Origin: Ancylobacter novellus
GTDB taxonomy: Bacteria > Pseudomonadota > Alphaproteobacteria > Rhizobiales > Methylopilaceae
Direction: 5' to 3'
Assembly: GCA_003241695.1 (NCBI GenBank)
Contig: QFPN01000003.1
Location: forward strand, 124,001-188,000
DNA length: 64,000 bases
Shown here: positions 8,708-15,970 of the stretch, in pieces
How positions within the stretch are numbered: position 1 is the first letter of the stretch
Layout: each line of letters opens with the position of its first letter
Translations under genes and position numbers: made by a program
The notes under the pieces: generated by a model
What the model saw: only the letters and a program-made list of their open reading frames with translations
What the model was told of the DNA's origin: nothing
The model's database searches: none

Positions 8708-8914
8708 GGCGTCTCCTCGCCCGCGCGGCCCTCGGCCGATCACGGTTTCGTTTCGCGAACGGCCGACGGAACAAAATCCGCGAGGCGGCGTTTTCAGCGC
8801 GGACGTTCTCTTCACGCGTGGCTGTTTCGGCCTTTGGCCGCGGGTCGCGCGTCTTTCATGGCGTTTCCCCCTTGCGCCGGCCGCCCCCAAACCCGGGTCG
8901 GTCGGCGTTTTTAT
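8708..8914 (-). other. Spacer between large terminase and portal with a possible 15-aa ORF
   Basis: 207 bases without a clear gene. On the minus strand an ATG at 8859 preceded by AAGGGGG opens a 15-codon frame that stops at 8812. It might be a leader or a remnant. Nothing else, such as a promoter consensus, was seen here. Confidence 0.3.
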
Positions 8915-10216
8915 TCAGAGCGCCAGCACGCGGGGGCCTCGTCCCTTCACGGCGAACATCAGGTGCGAGACCGCCCAGACGAGCGCGTCCACCCGGTCCG
9001 GAGACTGGCCGTGCGCGAGGCCGTCGAGCCCGAAGGCCGCCATCTCGTCCTCGAGTTCGGGCATCGCGCCCACATGGACCACGCGTCCCTGCGCGTAGAG
9101 CGCCGCAACCGGCTCGGCCCTGAGCCATTTTCCGCGGGTGGCGCGGACCGCGACCACGGGGACCGAAGGGTCGGCGCCCGCGATCACGGCGCGCACCATG
9201 TCGCCGCCCTGGTTCACCTCGGCGACGAGCGCGTCGGCCTCGAGCCTGCGCCACAGCGCGATGGCGCGGGCGGCCCAAAGTTCCGGCCGCGCGCCCTGCG
9301 AGGTCTCGTCGGTGAGGACATAGACGCGGCCGTCCGCGCCGAGCCCAGCCGCCACCAGCCCGCAGGCGTCGGAGCGGCGCCCCGCGCCCGCCGGAGGATC
9401 GACCGCCACGACGATCCGCGACATCTCCGGCGCCGCCGAAACCCGACCGCGCTCGATCGCATCCCGCGACCAGAGCGCGTCGTCGCGGTCCTCGATCAGT
9501 TCGCCGTCGAGCTCCTGCCGGCCGAGCCGCGTGCCGCGATAGGCGCCGACCACGGCCTCGAGAAAGCCCGGCGCGAGATTGACGGCGTTGTCGAAGGTCG
9601 TCGCCCGCGTCACCGCCGTGCCGGCGTCCGCGACCAGCCGCTTGATCAGCGGCGCGGCGCGCGGCGTGGTGGTGGCAGCCTGCCGCGGACGGCTTCCGAG
9701 CCGAAGGCCGAACTGCAACATGTCCCAGGTCTCCTCGCCCAGCCGCCATTTGGCGATCTCGTCGCACCAGGCGGCGTCGAACTGCGGCCCGCGCAGCGCC
9801 TCGGGGTCCTCGGCCGAGAAGCCGTAGGCCACCGCGCCGTTCGGAAACAGAAGGCGCTTTCGCGTCGGTTCGTAACGCGGGCGCTCGCGCGGCGGGCAAA
9901 CGGCGCGCAGGCCCGAAGGCCCGTCGACCATCACCTCGCGCACGTCCGCATAGGTTTCCGCCACCAGCGCGACGCGGCCCGCGCCCGAGGGCGAAAAGCC
10001 CTTGTGGCCAAACACGACCCCGCGCACCCATTCGGCGCCGGCGCGCGTCTTGCCGGCGCCGCGGCCGCCGAGCAGCAGCCATGTGGTCCAGTCGCCGGCG
10101 GGCGGCGCCTGATCGGCGCGCGCCCAGAGCGGCCAGTCGGCGTGGAGCGCGGCGATCCGCTCCGTGGGGAGCGCCGCCAGAACCTCATCCGTCTCGTTCG
10201 CTTCGGAGCTTCTCAA
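8915..10216 (-). CDS. Terminase large subunit (RcGTA g2-like)
   Basis: About 433 residues. The frame has no ATG near its start; a TTG at 10216, overlapping the small terminase by 32 bases, is the best candidate, so the start is uncertain. The ATPase half has Walker A (LLGGRGAGKTRAG, about residues 47-59) and a Walker B-like FDAAWCDEIAKW. The nuclease half has VVAVDPPAGAGRRSDACG, ADALVAEVNQGGDMV and SPDRVDALVWAV, which supply the acidic residues of the RNase H-like fold. It packages and cuts DNA together with the small subunit. It matches the DNA-packaging family found in GTAs. Confidence 0.92.
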   Translation of the reverse strand: MRSSEANETDEVLAALPTERIAALHADWPLWARADQAPPAGDWTTWLLLGGRGAGKTRAGAEWVRGVVFGHKGFSPSGAGRVALVAETYADVREVMVDGPSGLRAVCPPRERPRYEPTRKRLLFPNGAVAYGFSAEDPEALRGPQFDAAWCDEIAKWRLGEETWDMLQFGLRLGSRPRQAATTTPRAAPLIKRLVADAGTAVTRATTFDNAVNLAPGFLEAVVGAYRGTRLGRQELDGELIEDRDDALWSRDAIERGRVSAAPEMSRIVVAVDPPAGAGRRSDACGLVAAGLGADGRVYVLTDETSQGARPELWAARAIALWRRLEADALVAEVNQGGDMVRAVIAGADPSVPVVAVRATRGKWLRAEPVAALYAQGRVVHVGAMPELEDEMAAFGLDGLAHGQSPDRVDALVWAVSHLMFAVKGRGPRVLAL

Positions 10217-10667
10217 GACGGTCCGCAAGCGCGTCACGGAGGGCGTCAGGATCGGCGAGGACGTCATTCTGGTCCTCCCGGCCCTCGTCGCGGCTCCGCG
10301 CCAGATCCTCGTCGTATTTCGCGAGCTCCCGCAGGGTCCTGACGAGGCTCGCCAGCGTTCGGGCGGAAGCGCCCGCGTCGCCGTCGGCTTCGATCGCGCG
10401 CTCGGCCGCCGCGATCTCGCGGCCGACCTTCCGGCGCAGCGCCTCCACCAGTTTTCGTCTCTTGTCCGCCTCGGGCCGACGCCAGCCGTGGTTCTTCGCC
10501 ATCCGGCAGACCGACGACTGCGCCACGCCGACTCGCCCGGAGATCTCGCGGACCGTGAGGTCGGTGGTCTCGTAGAGCCGCCCCGTCTCCGCGATCGTTT
10601 CGGGAGAGGCGGGCGGCGCCCGCTTCTTCGGCTTCGGGCCTTCCGGCTCGCCAACCTCCTCCGTCAT
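10185..10667 (-). CDS. Terminase small subunit-like DNA-binding protein (RcGTA g1-like)
   Basis: 160 residues, first gene of the cluster, with a GGGAGGA ribosome site. After a charged N-terminus comes a helix-turn-helix (ETGRLYETTDLTVREISGRVGVAQSSVCRMAKNHGWRR, about residues 27-65), then a long helical region (KLVEALRRKVGREIAAAERAIEAD...TLRELAKYDEDLARSRDE) likely used for oligomerisation. It should recognise DNA and hand it to the large terminase. In GTAs the small subunit has lost specific pac recognition and packaging is near-random; whether that holds here cannot be read from the sequence. Confidence 0.85.
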   Translation of the reverse strand: MTEEVGEPEGPKPKKRAPPASPETIAETGRLYETTDLTVREISGRVGVAQSSVCRMAKNHGWRRPEADKRRKLVEALRRKVGREIAAAERAIEADGDAGASARTLASLVRTLRELAKYDEDLARSRDEGREDQNDVLADPDALRDALADRLEKLRSERDG

Positions 10668-10729
10668 GCGTCCTCCCGGCGAGGCGCCGGGGCGAAGCAG
10701 CCGCCGACGCAGTTGTGGAGCATGGGAGA

Positions 10730-10758
10730 AACCTACCCGACCAGCGTCACGCTGTCAA
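10730..10758 (-). promoter_or_regulatory. Sigma-70-like promoter of the GTA cluster
   Basis: On the minus strand a perfect TTGACA (10753-10758) is followed after exactly 17 bases by TAGGTT (10730-10735). It lies about 65 bases upstream of the first GTA gene and just below the palindrome at 10767-10780. Spacing is ideal; the -10 is a partial match. Confidence 0.6.
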
Positions 10759-10766
10759 TGCTTATT

Positions 10767-10780
10767 TTCCTAATTAGGAA
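10767..10780. promoter_or_regulatory. Perfect 14-bp palindrome, probable operator
   Basis: TTCCTAATTAGGAA is a perfect dyad in an A+T-rich island, ending 8 bases upstream of the TTGACA of the GTA promoter. It also lies upstream of selD on the other strand. The size and symmetry suit a dimeric regulator (MarR-like sites look similar), but the binding protein is unknown. Confidence 0.55.
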
Positions 10781-10877
10781 TCTTTAGACGATCAAGAGTG
10801 CGCTCCGCCGGTTTGACGCGGGCCGCGGAACGGCCGACATGATGCGGACGACGCCCGGCGAACAGGAGCGCAAAACC

Positions 10878-11924
10878 ATGGACGCACAGCCTCTCCGCCT
10901 CACCGCGATGGCCCATGGCGGCGGCTGCGGCTGCAAGCTCGCGCCGGCCGTGCTGCAGGACATCCTGAGGAAGATGCCGGCGCCCTTCCCGTGTCCCGAC
11001 CTGCTCGTCGGGACCGAGACCTCCGACGACGCCGCGGTCTACCGGCTGAACGAGACCCAGGCGATCGTCGCGACCACGGATTTCTTCACGCCGATCGTCG
11101 ACGATCCGCATCTCTTCGGCCGCATCGCCGCGACCAACGCGCTGTCGGACGTCTACGCCATGGGCGGGACCCCGCTGTTCGCGCTCGCGCTCGTCGGCAT
11201 GCCGATCAACACGATCCCGCTCGAAACCGCGCAGGACATTCTCGCGGGCGGCGCCTCGGTCTGCGCCGAGGCGGGCATCCCCGTGGTCGGCGGCCATTCG
11301 ATCGACAGCCCCGAACCGATCTACGGCCTCGTCGCCATCGGGCTGGTCCGGCCCGACCGCGTGCTCACCAACGCCGGCGCGAAGGCCGGCGACGCGCTGA
11401 TCCTCACCAAGGGGCTCGGCGTCGGGATCTTCTCGGCCGCGCTCAAGAAGGACGAGCTCGGCGAGGAGGCCTACCGCGCCATGGCGGCCTCGACCACGAC
11501 GCTCAACCGCGTCGGCCCGGTCCTCGCAGAGAACCCGGCCGTCCACGCCATGACGGACGTCACCGGCTTCGGCCTGCTCGGGCACCTGATGGAGATGTGC
11601 CGCGGCTCCGGCTTGCGCGCGGAGCTTCGCGCCGCCGACGCGCCGCTGCTGCCCGGCGCGCTGGCGCTCGCGGAAGCCGGCTACGCCACCGGCGCCTCGA
11701 CCCGCAACTGGGCGAGCTACGGCGCCGCCGTGACGCTGCCCGCCGACGCGCCCGCCTGGCGACGCGCGCTGCTCACCGATCCGCAGACCAGCGGCGGCCT
11801 CCTGGTCGCGGTCGCGCCCGAGAGCGTCGAGGCCGTGCTGGCGACCTGCCGCGAAGCGGGCTTCGGACAGGCCGCGGTGGTCGGGACGATGCGGGAGGGG
11901 CCGGCCGGCATCGACGTGGTCTGA
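10878..11924 (+). CDS. selD: Selenide, water dikinase (selenophosphate synthetase)
   Basis: 348 residues starting MDAQPLRLTAMAHGGGCGCK; AGGAG precedes this ATG, so the two earlier in-frame ATGs were rejected. The enzyme makes selenophosphate from selenide and ATP. Cys17 and Lys20 of the glycine-rich loop align with the catalytic Cys17 and Lys20 of E. coli SelD, so this is the cysteine form. Other signatures are DDAAVY, TTDFFTPIVDDP, GRIAATNALSDVYAMGG, GGHSID and TDVTGFGLLGHL. No selA, selB, selC or mnmH/selU lies nearby. It is divergent from the GTA cluster and shares its upstream region. Confidence 0.96.
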   Translation: MDAQPLRLTAMAHGGGCGCKLAPAVLQDILRKMPAPFPCPDLLVGTETSDDAAVYRLNETQAIVATTDFFTPIVDDPHLFGRIAATNALSDVYAMGGTPLFALALVGMPINTIPLETAQDILAGGASVCAEAGIPVVGGHSIDSPEPIYGLVAIGLVRPDRVLTNAGAKAGDALILTKGLGVGIFSAALKKDELGEEAYRAMAASTTTLNRVGPVLAENPAVHAMTDVTGFGLLGHLMEMCRGSGLRAELRAADAPLLPGALALAEAGYATGASTRNWASYGAAVTLPADAPAWRRALLTDPQTSGGLLVAVAPESVEAVLATCREAGFGQAAVVGTMREGPAGIDVV

Positions 11925-11997
11925 TCGTCGGCCGATTTCATGCAGCTGGCCGCTCCCGGGACGTCATGCCCGCGACCAAGGCGACGCGTTCGGCCGC

Positions 11998-12147
11998 TCC
12001 CCTCTCCCGCGCGCGGGAGAGGGTAAGGGTGAGGGCTTTTGTGCCGAACTGTCATGTTGGCGTCCGTCCGCGCGGGCGGGCGCCGTTCTTGAATCCGCAG
12101 CGCAACGCCCCCTCATCCTTACCTTCTCCCGTGAACGGGAGAAGGGG
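11998..12147. repeat. Inverted pair of REP-like palindromes downstream of selD
   Basis: The forward copy (11998-12036) has core CCCTCTCCC/GGGAGAGGG and the arm TAAGGGTGAGGG. The reverse copy (12107-12147) has core CTTCTCCC/GGGAGAAG and the arm TAAGGATGAGGG on the minus strand. They fill most of the 351-base gap between selD and the next gene; nothing else was seen in that gap except a GC-rich GAGCGGAGCGAGG stretch near 12200. Confidence 0.75.
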
Positions 12148-12275
12148 CGGTCGGCGTCGCGCCCTAAACGATCGACCTCCCCTCGCCTCCTGCTTGCGAG
12201 CGGAGCGAGGAAGAGGTTTCGCACCGTCTTTGCGAGAACGCGGGCATGGCGGCGCGCCGCCGCCCCGTCCCGCCT

Positions 12276-12962
12276 TCAGTTCGCGACCGGCGTGATCGTC
12301 ACGTCGAAGCTGGTCGAGTCGAAGCGCCAGTCACCGTTCGGGTTGAGGCCGAACTGAAGCCGGTCGCCCTGGGCGAGCGTCCGGGTCAGGCTGAAGCTCT
12401 TCTTCTCGCCGGCCTTCTTCTCGGCAGGATTGGACGCGCCCGACAGCACGACGTCGGTCGTCGAGCCGAACGCCGCCTTGGTCACGTCGCGGGCGTTGAT
12501 GAAGATCTTCGGAGCGACGCTCGTCGGAGCGTTGTCGAGGATCTGGTAGAAACCCTTAATCTGGTAGTTGCCGGCCTGCGGGGCCTTGAACTGGACGATC
12601 ACGTCCTGCCCGCTCGCATTCGGATGGAGCAGGAGCGGGCCTACGGGGATCACGATCGAACTGGACGGCGCGTTGACCACCTGAACCTTGCCCGTGACGT
12701 TGGAGCCGACGAGACCGTCGTTGACGCGGAAGCAGTCCGTCAGTTCCTCCGCGCCGCCGCATTTGTCGATCAGCGCGCCGAGGCTGGTGAAGTTCGACTT
12801 CACCCCGGTCGTCCCGTAGCCGTAGGTCCAGACCCCGTTGGGGTTGCGGTAGGAGAAGTCGCGCCCGGCCTTGTAGCTCTGGGCCAGCGGCTCGGCGACC
12901 ACGGCGCCGGCGAAGAGGCAGAGCGCCGCGCCAAGCGCGACGGTCGAAAGCAGTTTTTTCAT
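12276..12962 (-). CDS. Exported protein of unknown function
   Basis: 228 residues starting MKKLLSTVALGAALCLFAGAVVA, a clear signal peptide with AXA cleavage before EPLAQSYK. A GGGGA ribosome site supports this start over an upstream ATG. The mature part has conserved-looking segments (GRDFSYRNPNGVWTYGYGTTG, LLLHPNASGQDVIVQFKAPQAGNYQIKGFYQIL, FGLNPNGDWRFDSTSFDVTI) that resemble all-beta carbohydrate-binding-like domains of exported proteins, and a two-Cys region (CGGAEELTDC). No PEP-CTERM tail is present. It stands alone. Function unknown. Confidence 0.7.
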   Translation of the reverse strand: MKKLLSTVALGAALCLFAGAVVAEPLAQSYKAGRDFSYRNPNGVWTYGYGTTGVKSNFTSLGALIDKCGGAEELTDCFRVNDGLVGSNVTGKVQVVNAPSSSIVIPVGPLLLHPNASGQDVIVQFKAPQAGNYQIKGFYQILDNAPTSVAPKIFINARDVTKAAFGSTTDVVLSGASNPAEKKAGEKKSFSLTRTLAQGDRLQFGLNPNGDWRFDSTSFDVTITPVAN

Positions 12963-13084
12963 GATGACGTTTCCCCACGGCCGCGCGAGAACGCGCGGCA
13001 TGGATGGAACGATCATTCCGGCGCGACGCCGCGGAATTCGTAGAACTGCGTAAAATGGTACCGATTATCTTCACATCTGTGTGA

Positions 13085-14314
13085 TCAGCGCTTCGCAAGA
13101 GCTGCGAGCGCCGCCTCCGCGGCCGCGACGCCGGTCCGGTACGCGCCGTGGGCGGTCGAGTAGTCGCGCTCCGAACAGGCTTCTCCTGCGAAGAACAGAC
13201 GTCCGTCGACGGGCGCCGCGAGCCGCGCCCGGTCGGCCGCCCTGCCCGGCGCGGCGCAGGAGTACGAGCCGCGCGCGAACGGGTCGGAGGCCCAGAGATG
13301 CGTCGGCAGCGCGGTGAGGCGCTTCGGGAAATCCGCGCCGAACAGGCCCGCGAGCTCGTCCCTCGCGAAGGCCGCGAAGGCCGCCTCGCCGCCCCGTTCG
13401 AGGCCGGCCGCGCATGCGCCGCCGAAATAGGCCTCGACGATCGGCCGCCCGAGCGGGCGGAAATGATAGGCCGCGGTCGCGGCGCGGTCGGTCCGCCCGA
13501 AGGCGCGCGACTCCGGCGCGAACTCCTCCGCATTGTCCAGCGCGAAATAGAGCTTGTCCGCGAGACCGAGCGGCAGGCCGACCGCGGCTTCGCGCTTGTC
13601 GGGAAGCTCCGGTCGGAACGCGATCGTCCCTTCGGCGATCAGCGCGCTCGGCAGACAGACCACGACGGCCGCGGCCTCGATCGCTCCCCGCGGCGTCTCG
13701 ACCCGCAGGCGCGCGCCCGAATGGTCGACGGCGGTCGCGGGGCAGGACAGCGTCACGGGCAGGGTCGCGCCATGGCGCGCGATCGCTGCGCCGTAGCCTC
13801 CCGCGACGCGCCAGTTCTCCCCGGTGTCGCGATAGGCGAGCAGGTCGCGGGCGGAGACGCGCTCGGGCTCCGCGCCGCTGACATAGGTCGAGACGGCGGA
13901 CAGCAGCCCGTTCCAGCGCGAGGCGGGATCGAGGAAATCGGCGAGCGGGCGGTCCGGCCCCGTCGCCGGTTGCGCCTCGAGCCGTTCCCGCAGCGCCTCG
14001 GACGCTGCGCGGTAGCGAAGCTGGTCCTCGAGGGCAAATCCCCGTTCGAGCAGCGGACGCGTCCAGGGCGTCGGGCCGCGCATGACCTCGCCGCCCTCGC
14101 GCTCGACGACGTCGACCCACGGATTGTCGTCCGCCGAATGCAGCCATCCGCAACCGAGGTCCAGCGGTCCGCCAAGCGGATCGATCCGAGTGAAGGCTCG
14201 GCCGCCGATGCGGTCGCGCGCTTCGATCAGGCGAAACGAGACGCCCGAGCGCGCAAGCCTGCGCCCGGCGGCGATCCCGGCCGCGCCGGCGCCGATCACG
14301 ACGATGTCGACCAT
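13085..14314 (-). CDS. FAD-dependent amine oxidase family protein
   Basis: 409 residues from MVDIVVIGAGAAGIAAGRRL. The start places the FAD-binding GxGxxG motif at the very N-terminus, as usual. It is followed by a glutamate at the end of the second strand (FRLIEARDRIGGRAF) and the monoamine-oxidase C-terminal motif LFFAGEACSERDYSTAHGAYRTG. It should oxidise an amine or a related substrate with FAD; the substrate cannot be told. RGPTPWTRPLLERGFALEDQLRY and FRPLGRPIVEAYFGG are the variable substrate region. There is no signal peptide and no operon partner. Confidence 0.88.
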   Translation of the reverse strand: MVDIVVIGAGAAGIAAGRRLARSGVSFRLIEARDRIGGRAFTRIDPLGGPLDLGCGWLHSADDNPWVDVVEREGGEVMRGPTPWTRPLLERGFALEDQLRYRAASEALRERLEAQPATGPDRPLADFLDPASRWNGLLSAVSTYVSGAEPERVSARDLLAYRDTGENWRVAGGYGAAIARHGATLPVTLSCPATAVDHSGARLRVETPRGAIEAAAVVVCLPSALIAEGTIAFRPELPDKREAAVGLPLGLADKLYFALDNAEEFAPESRAFGRTDRAATAAYHFRPLGRPIVEAYFGGACAAGLERGGEAAFAAFARDELAGLFGADFPKRLTALPTHLWASDPFARGSYSCAAPGRAADRARLAAPVDGRLFFAGEACSERDYSTAHGAYRTGVAAAEAALAALAKR

Positions 14315-14513
14315 AAAACCGCTCACCGCTCGCAGCCGCCCCGCTTCCGCCCGCCTGCGCACCTAAAGCCGGAACGCGCCGAAAGCGAGCCGTAAACCTC
14401 AGGCAAGCGCCTAAGCGCGCGTCCTCCGCTCGGCGTGGATTGTGTTAACAATCGTCTCATCGCGCTTCGCCCGACGCCCCCTCGGAGATAGAAAAGGGGC
14501 CCGGCGAACGACG

Positions 14514-14768
14514 ATGGGACTTCGCGTGAACGATCCGGACTACGCCTTGCATTGCGCGCTTTCAGCCTGGGCCGAGCGGCGCTTCTCCGATGTGGAGAGC
14601 CCACTGGCCGCGCAGGCGGAGGCGATGGTGCGCATCAAGCGCTCCAAGAGCCGCAGGCATGTGCGGGGCGCGTCGAGCTGGACGCTCGAGGACGAGGCGC
14701 TGTTCCGCGCGCGGCTCGGCGATCTCTACGAAGCGCGCGCGCGCCTCGTCCGCGGCGCGGCCGCCTGA
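14514..14768 (+). CDS. Small hypothetical protein
   Basis: 84 residues (MGLRVNDPDYALHCALSAWAERRF...). The ribosome site is weak, and the start was chosen because upstream codons lack coding character. It is mostly helical and basic in the middle (RIKRSKSRRHVRGASSWTLEDEALFRARLGDLYEARARLVRG). No family recognised. It converges with the TKTT-rich exported protein and ends at the bidirectional terminator at 14807. Confidence 0.5.
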   Translation: MGLRVNDPDYALHCALSAWAERRFSDVESPLAAQAEAMVRIKRSKSRRHVRGASSWTLEDEALFRARLGDLYEARARLVRGAAA

Positions 14769-14806
14769 CGGCCCGCTCGCGGACCGACCCCTGACGCAGA
14801 CGACAA

Positions 14807-14834
14807 AGCCCGCGCGAAGCATTCCGCGCGGGCT
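14807..14834. terminator. Bidirectional terminator hairpin
   Basis: A perfect 10-bp stem (AGCCCGCGCG with CGCGCGGGCT) and an 8-base loop, followed by TCCTCT on the plus strand and TTGTC on the minus strand. It lies between two converging genes. Confidence 0.65.
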
Positions 14835-14860
14835 TCCTCTATTCAGCGGGATCGAACGCG

Positions 14861-15139
14861 TCAGCGCACCGTGGTCTTGGTCTTTACGTCGCCGTCCTGG
14901 TCGATCGTGGTCTTGGTCCGCGTCACGTCGCCGTCGTCCTTCTCCTTCGACTTGATCACGACGTCGCCGTTCTTCTTCTCCTTCACCGTGGTTTTGGTCG
15001 TGTCGGAGGCGTCGCGGTCGGTGGTGGTGACGGTCGTCTGCGCGAAAGCCGGCGCGACGGCCAGGCAGGCGGCGAGAAGGGCCGGCGGCCCGGCGCGAAG
15101 GATGCGGGCGGCGACGCCGCGGGATTCTTCAGTCTTCAT
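14861..15139 (-). CDS. Small exported Thr/Lys/Asp-repeat protein
   Basis: 92 residues. A signal peptide (RILRAGPPALLAACLAVAPAFAQ) is followed by a low-complexity mature part of about 55 residues made of TTDRD, DTTKTTVKEKKNGDVVIKSKEKDDGDV and TRTKTTIDQDGDVKTKTTV. The start at 15139 has GGAG upstream; an in-frame ATG at 15219 is possible but would spoil the signal peptide. The Asp-Gly-Asp-Val repeats might bind cations. A perfect EcfG-type promoter at 15300-15324 points toward it, so it is likely induced by general stress. Function unknown. Confidence 0.65.
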   Translation of the reverse strand: MKTEESRGVAARILRAGPPALLAACLAVAPAFAQTTVTTTDRDASDTTKTTVKEKKNGDVVIKSKEKDDGDVTRTKTTIDQDGDVKTKTTVR

Positions 15140-15299
15140 CTTGTTTTCTCCTGTCGTGTTCGTCCGCGAATTGCCCCGAGGCCGCCGATCGATTGTTCGA
15201 TCGTGTTCCTCGGGGTTCATGCAAAGACAAACGTAAAGAGATCGACGGGAAGCCCTGAAAGCTCCGGCGCGATCTCCCTTCAGCGCCCTCGACACAAAG

Positions 15300-15324
15300 A
15301 ACGCGTCCGAGAAAGAACGGTTCC
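15300..15324 (-). promoter_or_regulatory. EcfG-type (general stress) promoter, leftward
   Basis: On the minus strand GGAAC (15320-15324), 16 bases, then CGTT (15300-15303). This is the exact alphaproteobacterial EcfG consensus. It is oriented toward the exported protein at 14861-15139. Confidence 0.7.
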
Positions 15325-15370
15325 CGCCGTTGGATAGACTTAACGTCGACAACAACATCGTCGCGCAGCC

Positions 15371-15395
15371 GGAACCTGAGTGGATCGAGTTCGTT
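15371..15395 (+). promoter_or_regulatory. EcfG-type (general stress) promoter, rightward
   Basis: GGAAC (15371-15375), 16 bases, then CGTT (15392-15395), again exact. It lies 75 bases upstream of the NepR-like gene and divergent from the promoter at 15300. The 330-base gap 15140-15469 holds these two promoters and no gene. Confidence 0.75.
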
Positions 15396-15469
15396 GGCCT
15401 AACGGAACGACCGCCCGCCGGCGGCCCGTCCTTCGTCGAAACCCAGTCAGGAAGAGGAGAATCACGCCG

Positions 15470-15646
15470 ATGACGCGCGACGTCTCGCCGACCCTGGACC
15501 AGCCGACGCAAGCCACGCTCGGAAACATGCTTCGGGAACGCCTCGAAGACGCCCCGACCGACGATCTTCCCGGGGAGATCGAAACGCTTCTCGCGGCGCT
15601 CCGCGCCGCGGACCCCGGCCGTGCGACGCCTGACGCCGGGCAGTAG
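15470..15646 (+). CDS. NepR-like small protein (putative anti-EcfG factor)
   Basis: 58 residues starting MTRDVSPTLDQPTQ, with GAGGAG upstream of the ATG. The segment ATLGNMLRERLEDAPTDDLPGEIETLLAALRAAD follows the NepR pattern (hG..LR...D.....P.....LL..L), which forms the two helices that clamp the EcfG sigma factor. Length is typical of NepR. It lacks the usual neighbours ecfG and phyR in this window, so it would be an orphan paralogue. The exact EcfG promoter in front suggests feedback within the stress response. The assignment is by pattern only. Confidence 0.5.
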   Translation: MTRDVSPTLDQPTQATLGNMLRERLEDAPTDDLPGEIETLLAALRAADPGRATPDAGQ

Positions 15647-15668
15647 GCCTCCCGGCGCGGGCCGTCGG

Positions 15669-15694
15669 GGAACCGTCATGCGCGCTCGCGGGTT
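15669..15694 (+). promoter_or_regulatory. Near-consensus EcfG-type promoter
   Basis: GGAAC (15669-15673), 17 bases, then GGTT (15691-15694), one mismatch from consensus. It lies 65 bases before the DUF3309 gene. Confidence 0.4.
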
Positions 15695-15758
15695 GGCTTG
15701 TCCGAGGGCGTGAAGACCGGGCCGTCGCTTGTGGGACGGCCCTCAGCGGAGCGAAACG

Positions 15759-15911
15759 ATGTCGACAATCCTGATCATCATCCTGATCCTGATCCTTCTT
15801 GGCGTCGTTCCGATCTGGCCGCACTCGCGCGGCTACGGATACGGCCCGAGCGGCATTCTGGGCCTGATCGTGATCGTCCTCATCGTCCTGGCGCTGCTCG
15901 GACGGCTCTGA
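15759..15911 (+). CDS. DUF3309 family small membrane protein
   Basis: 50 residues: MSTILIIILILILLGVVPIWPHSRGYGYGPSGILGLIVIVLIVLALLGRL. Two hydrophobic helices flank the conserved PxWPHSRxYGYGPSG motif that defines the family. The family is widespread in alpha- and betaproteobacteria, of unknown function, and often stress-induced. The start was chosen because the helix begins right after it; the ribosome site is GGAGCGAAACG. The near-consensus EcfG promoter and the NepR-like neighbour fit a stress role. Confidence 0.85.
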   Translation: MSTILIIILILILLGVVPIWPHSRGYGYGPSGILGLIVIVLIVLALLGRL

Positions 15912-15927
15912 AGAGGCGCACGCCGGC

Positions 15928-15961
15928 CCGCCCGCCCCGCGGTCATCGGCGGGGCGGGCGG
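15928..15961. terminator. GC-rich hairpin between converging genes
   Basis: A stem of about 13 bp (CCGCCCGCCCCGC with GCGGGGCGGGCGG) separated by 8 bases, between the DUF3309 gene and the converging DUF2147 gene. No long T tract, so termination strength is uncertain. Confidence 0.45.
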
Positions 15962-15970
15962 AACGCGGGC

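Noticed and set aside
8012..10342. 776-aa open frame antisense to terminase and portal
   Set aside because: Arg-rich shadow spanning two phage genes and their gap.
1..10667. Active temperate prophage
   Set aside because: No integrase, repressor, lysis or replication gene is present in the visible part, G+C is that of the host, and gene order is that of RcGTA. The left end is outside the window, so this is not excluded entirely.
15219..15221. Upstream ATG as start of the TKTT-repeat protein
   Set aside because: It would put 27 polar residues before the signal peptide, while the ATG at 15139 has its own GGAG site.
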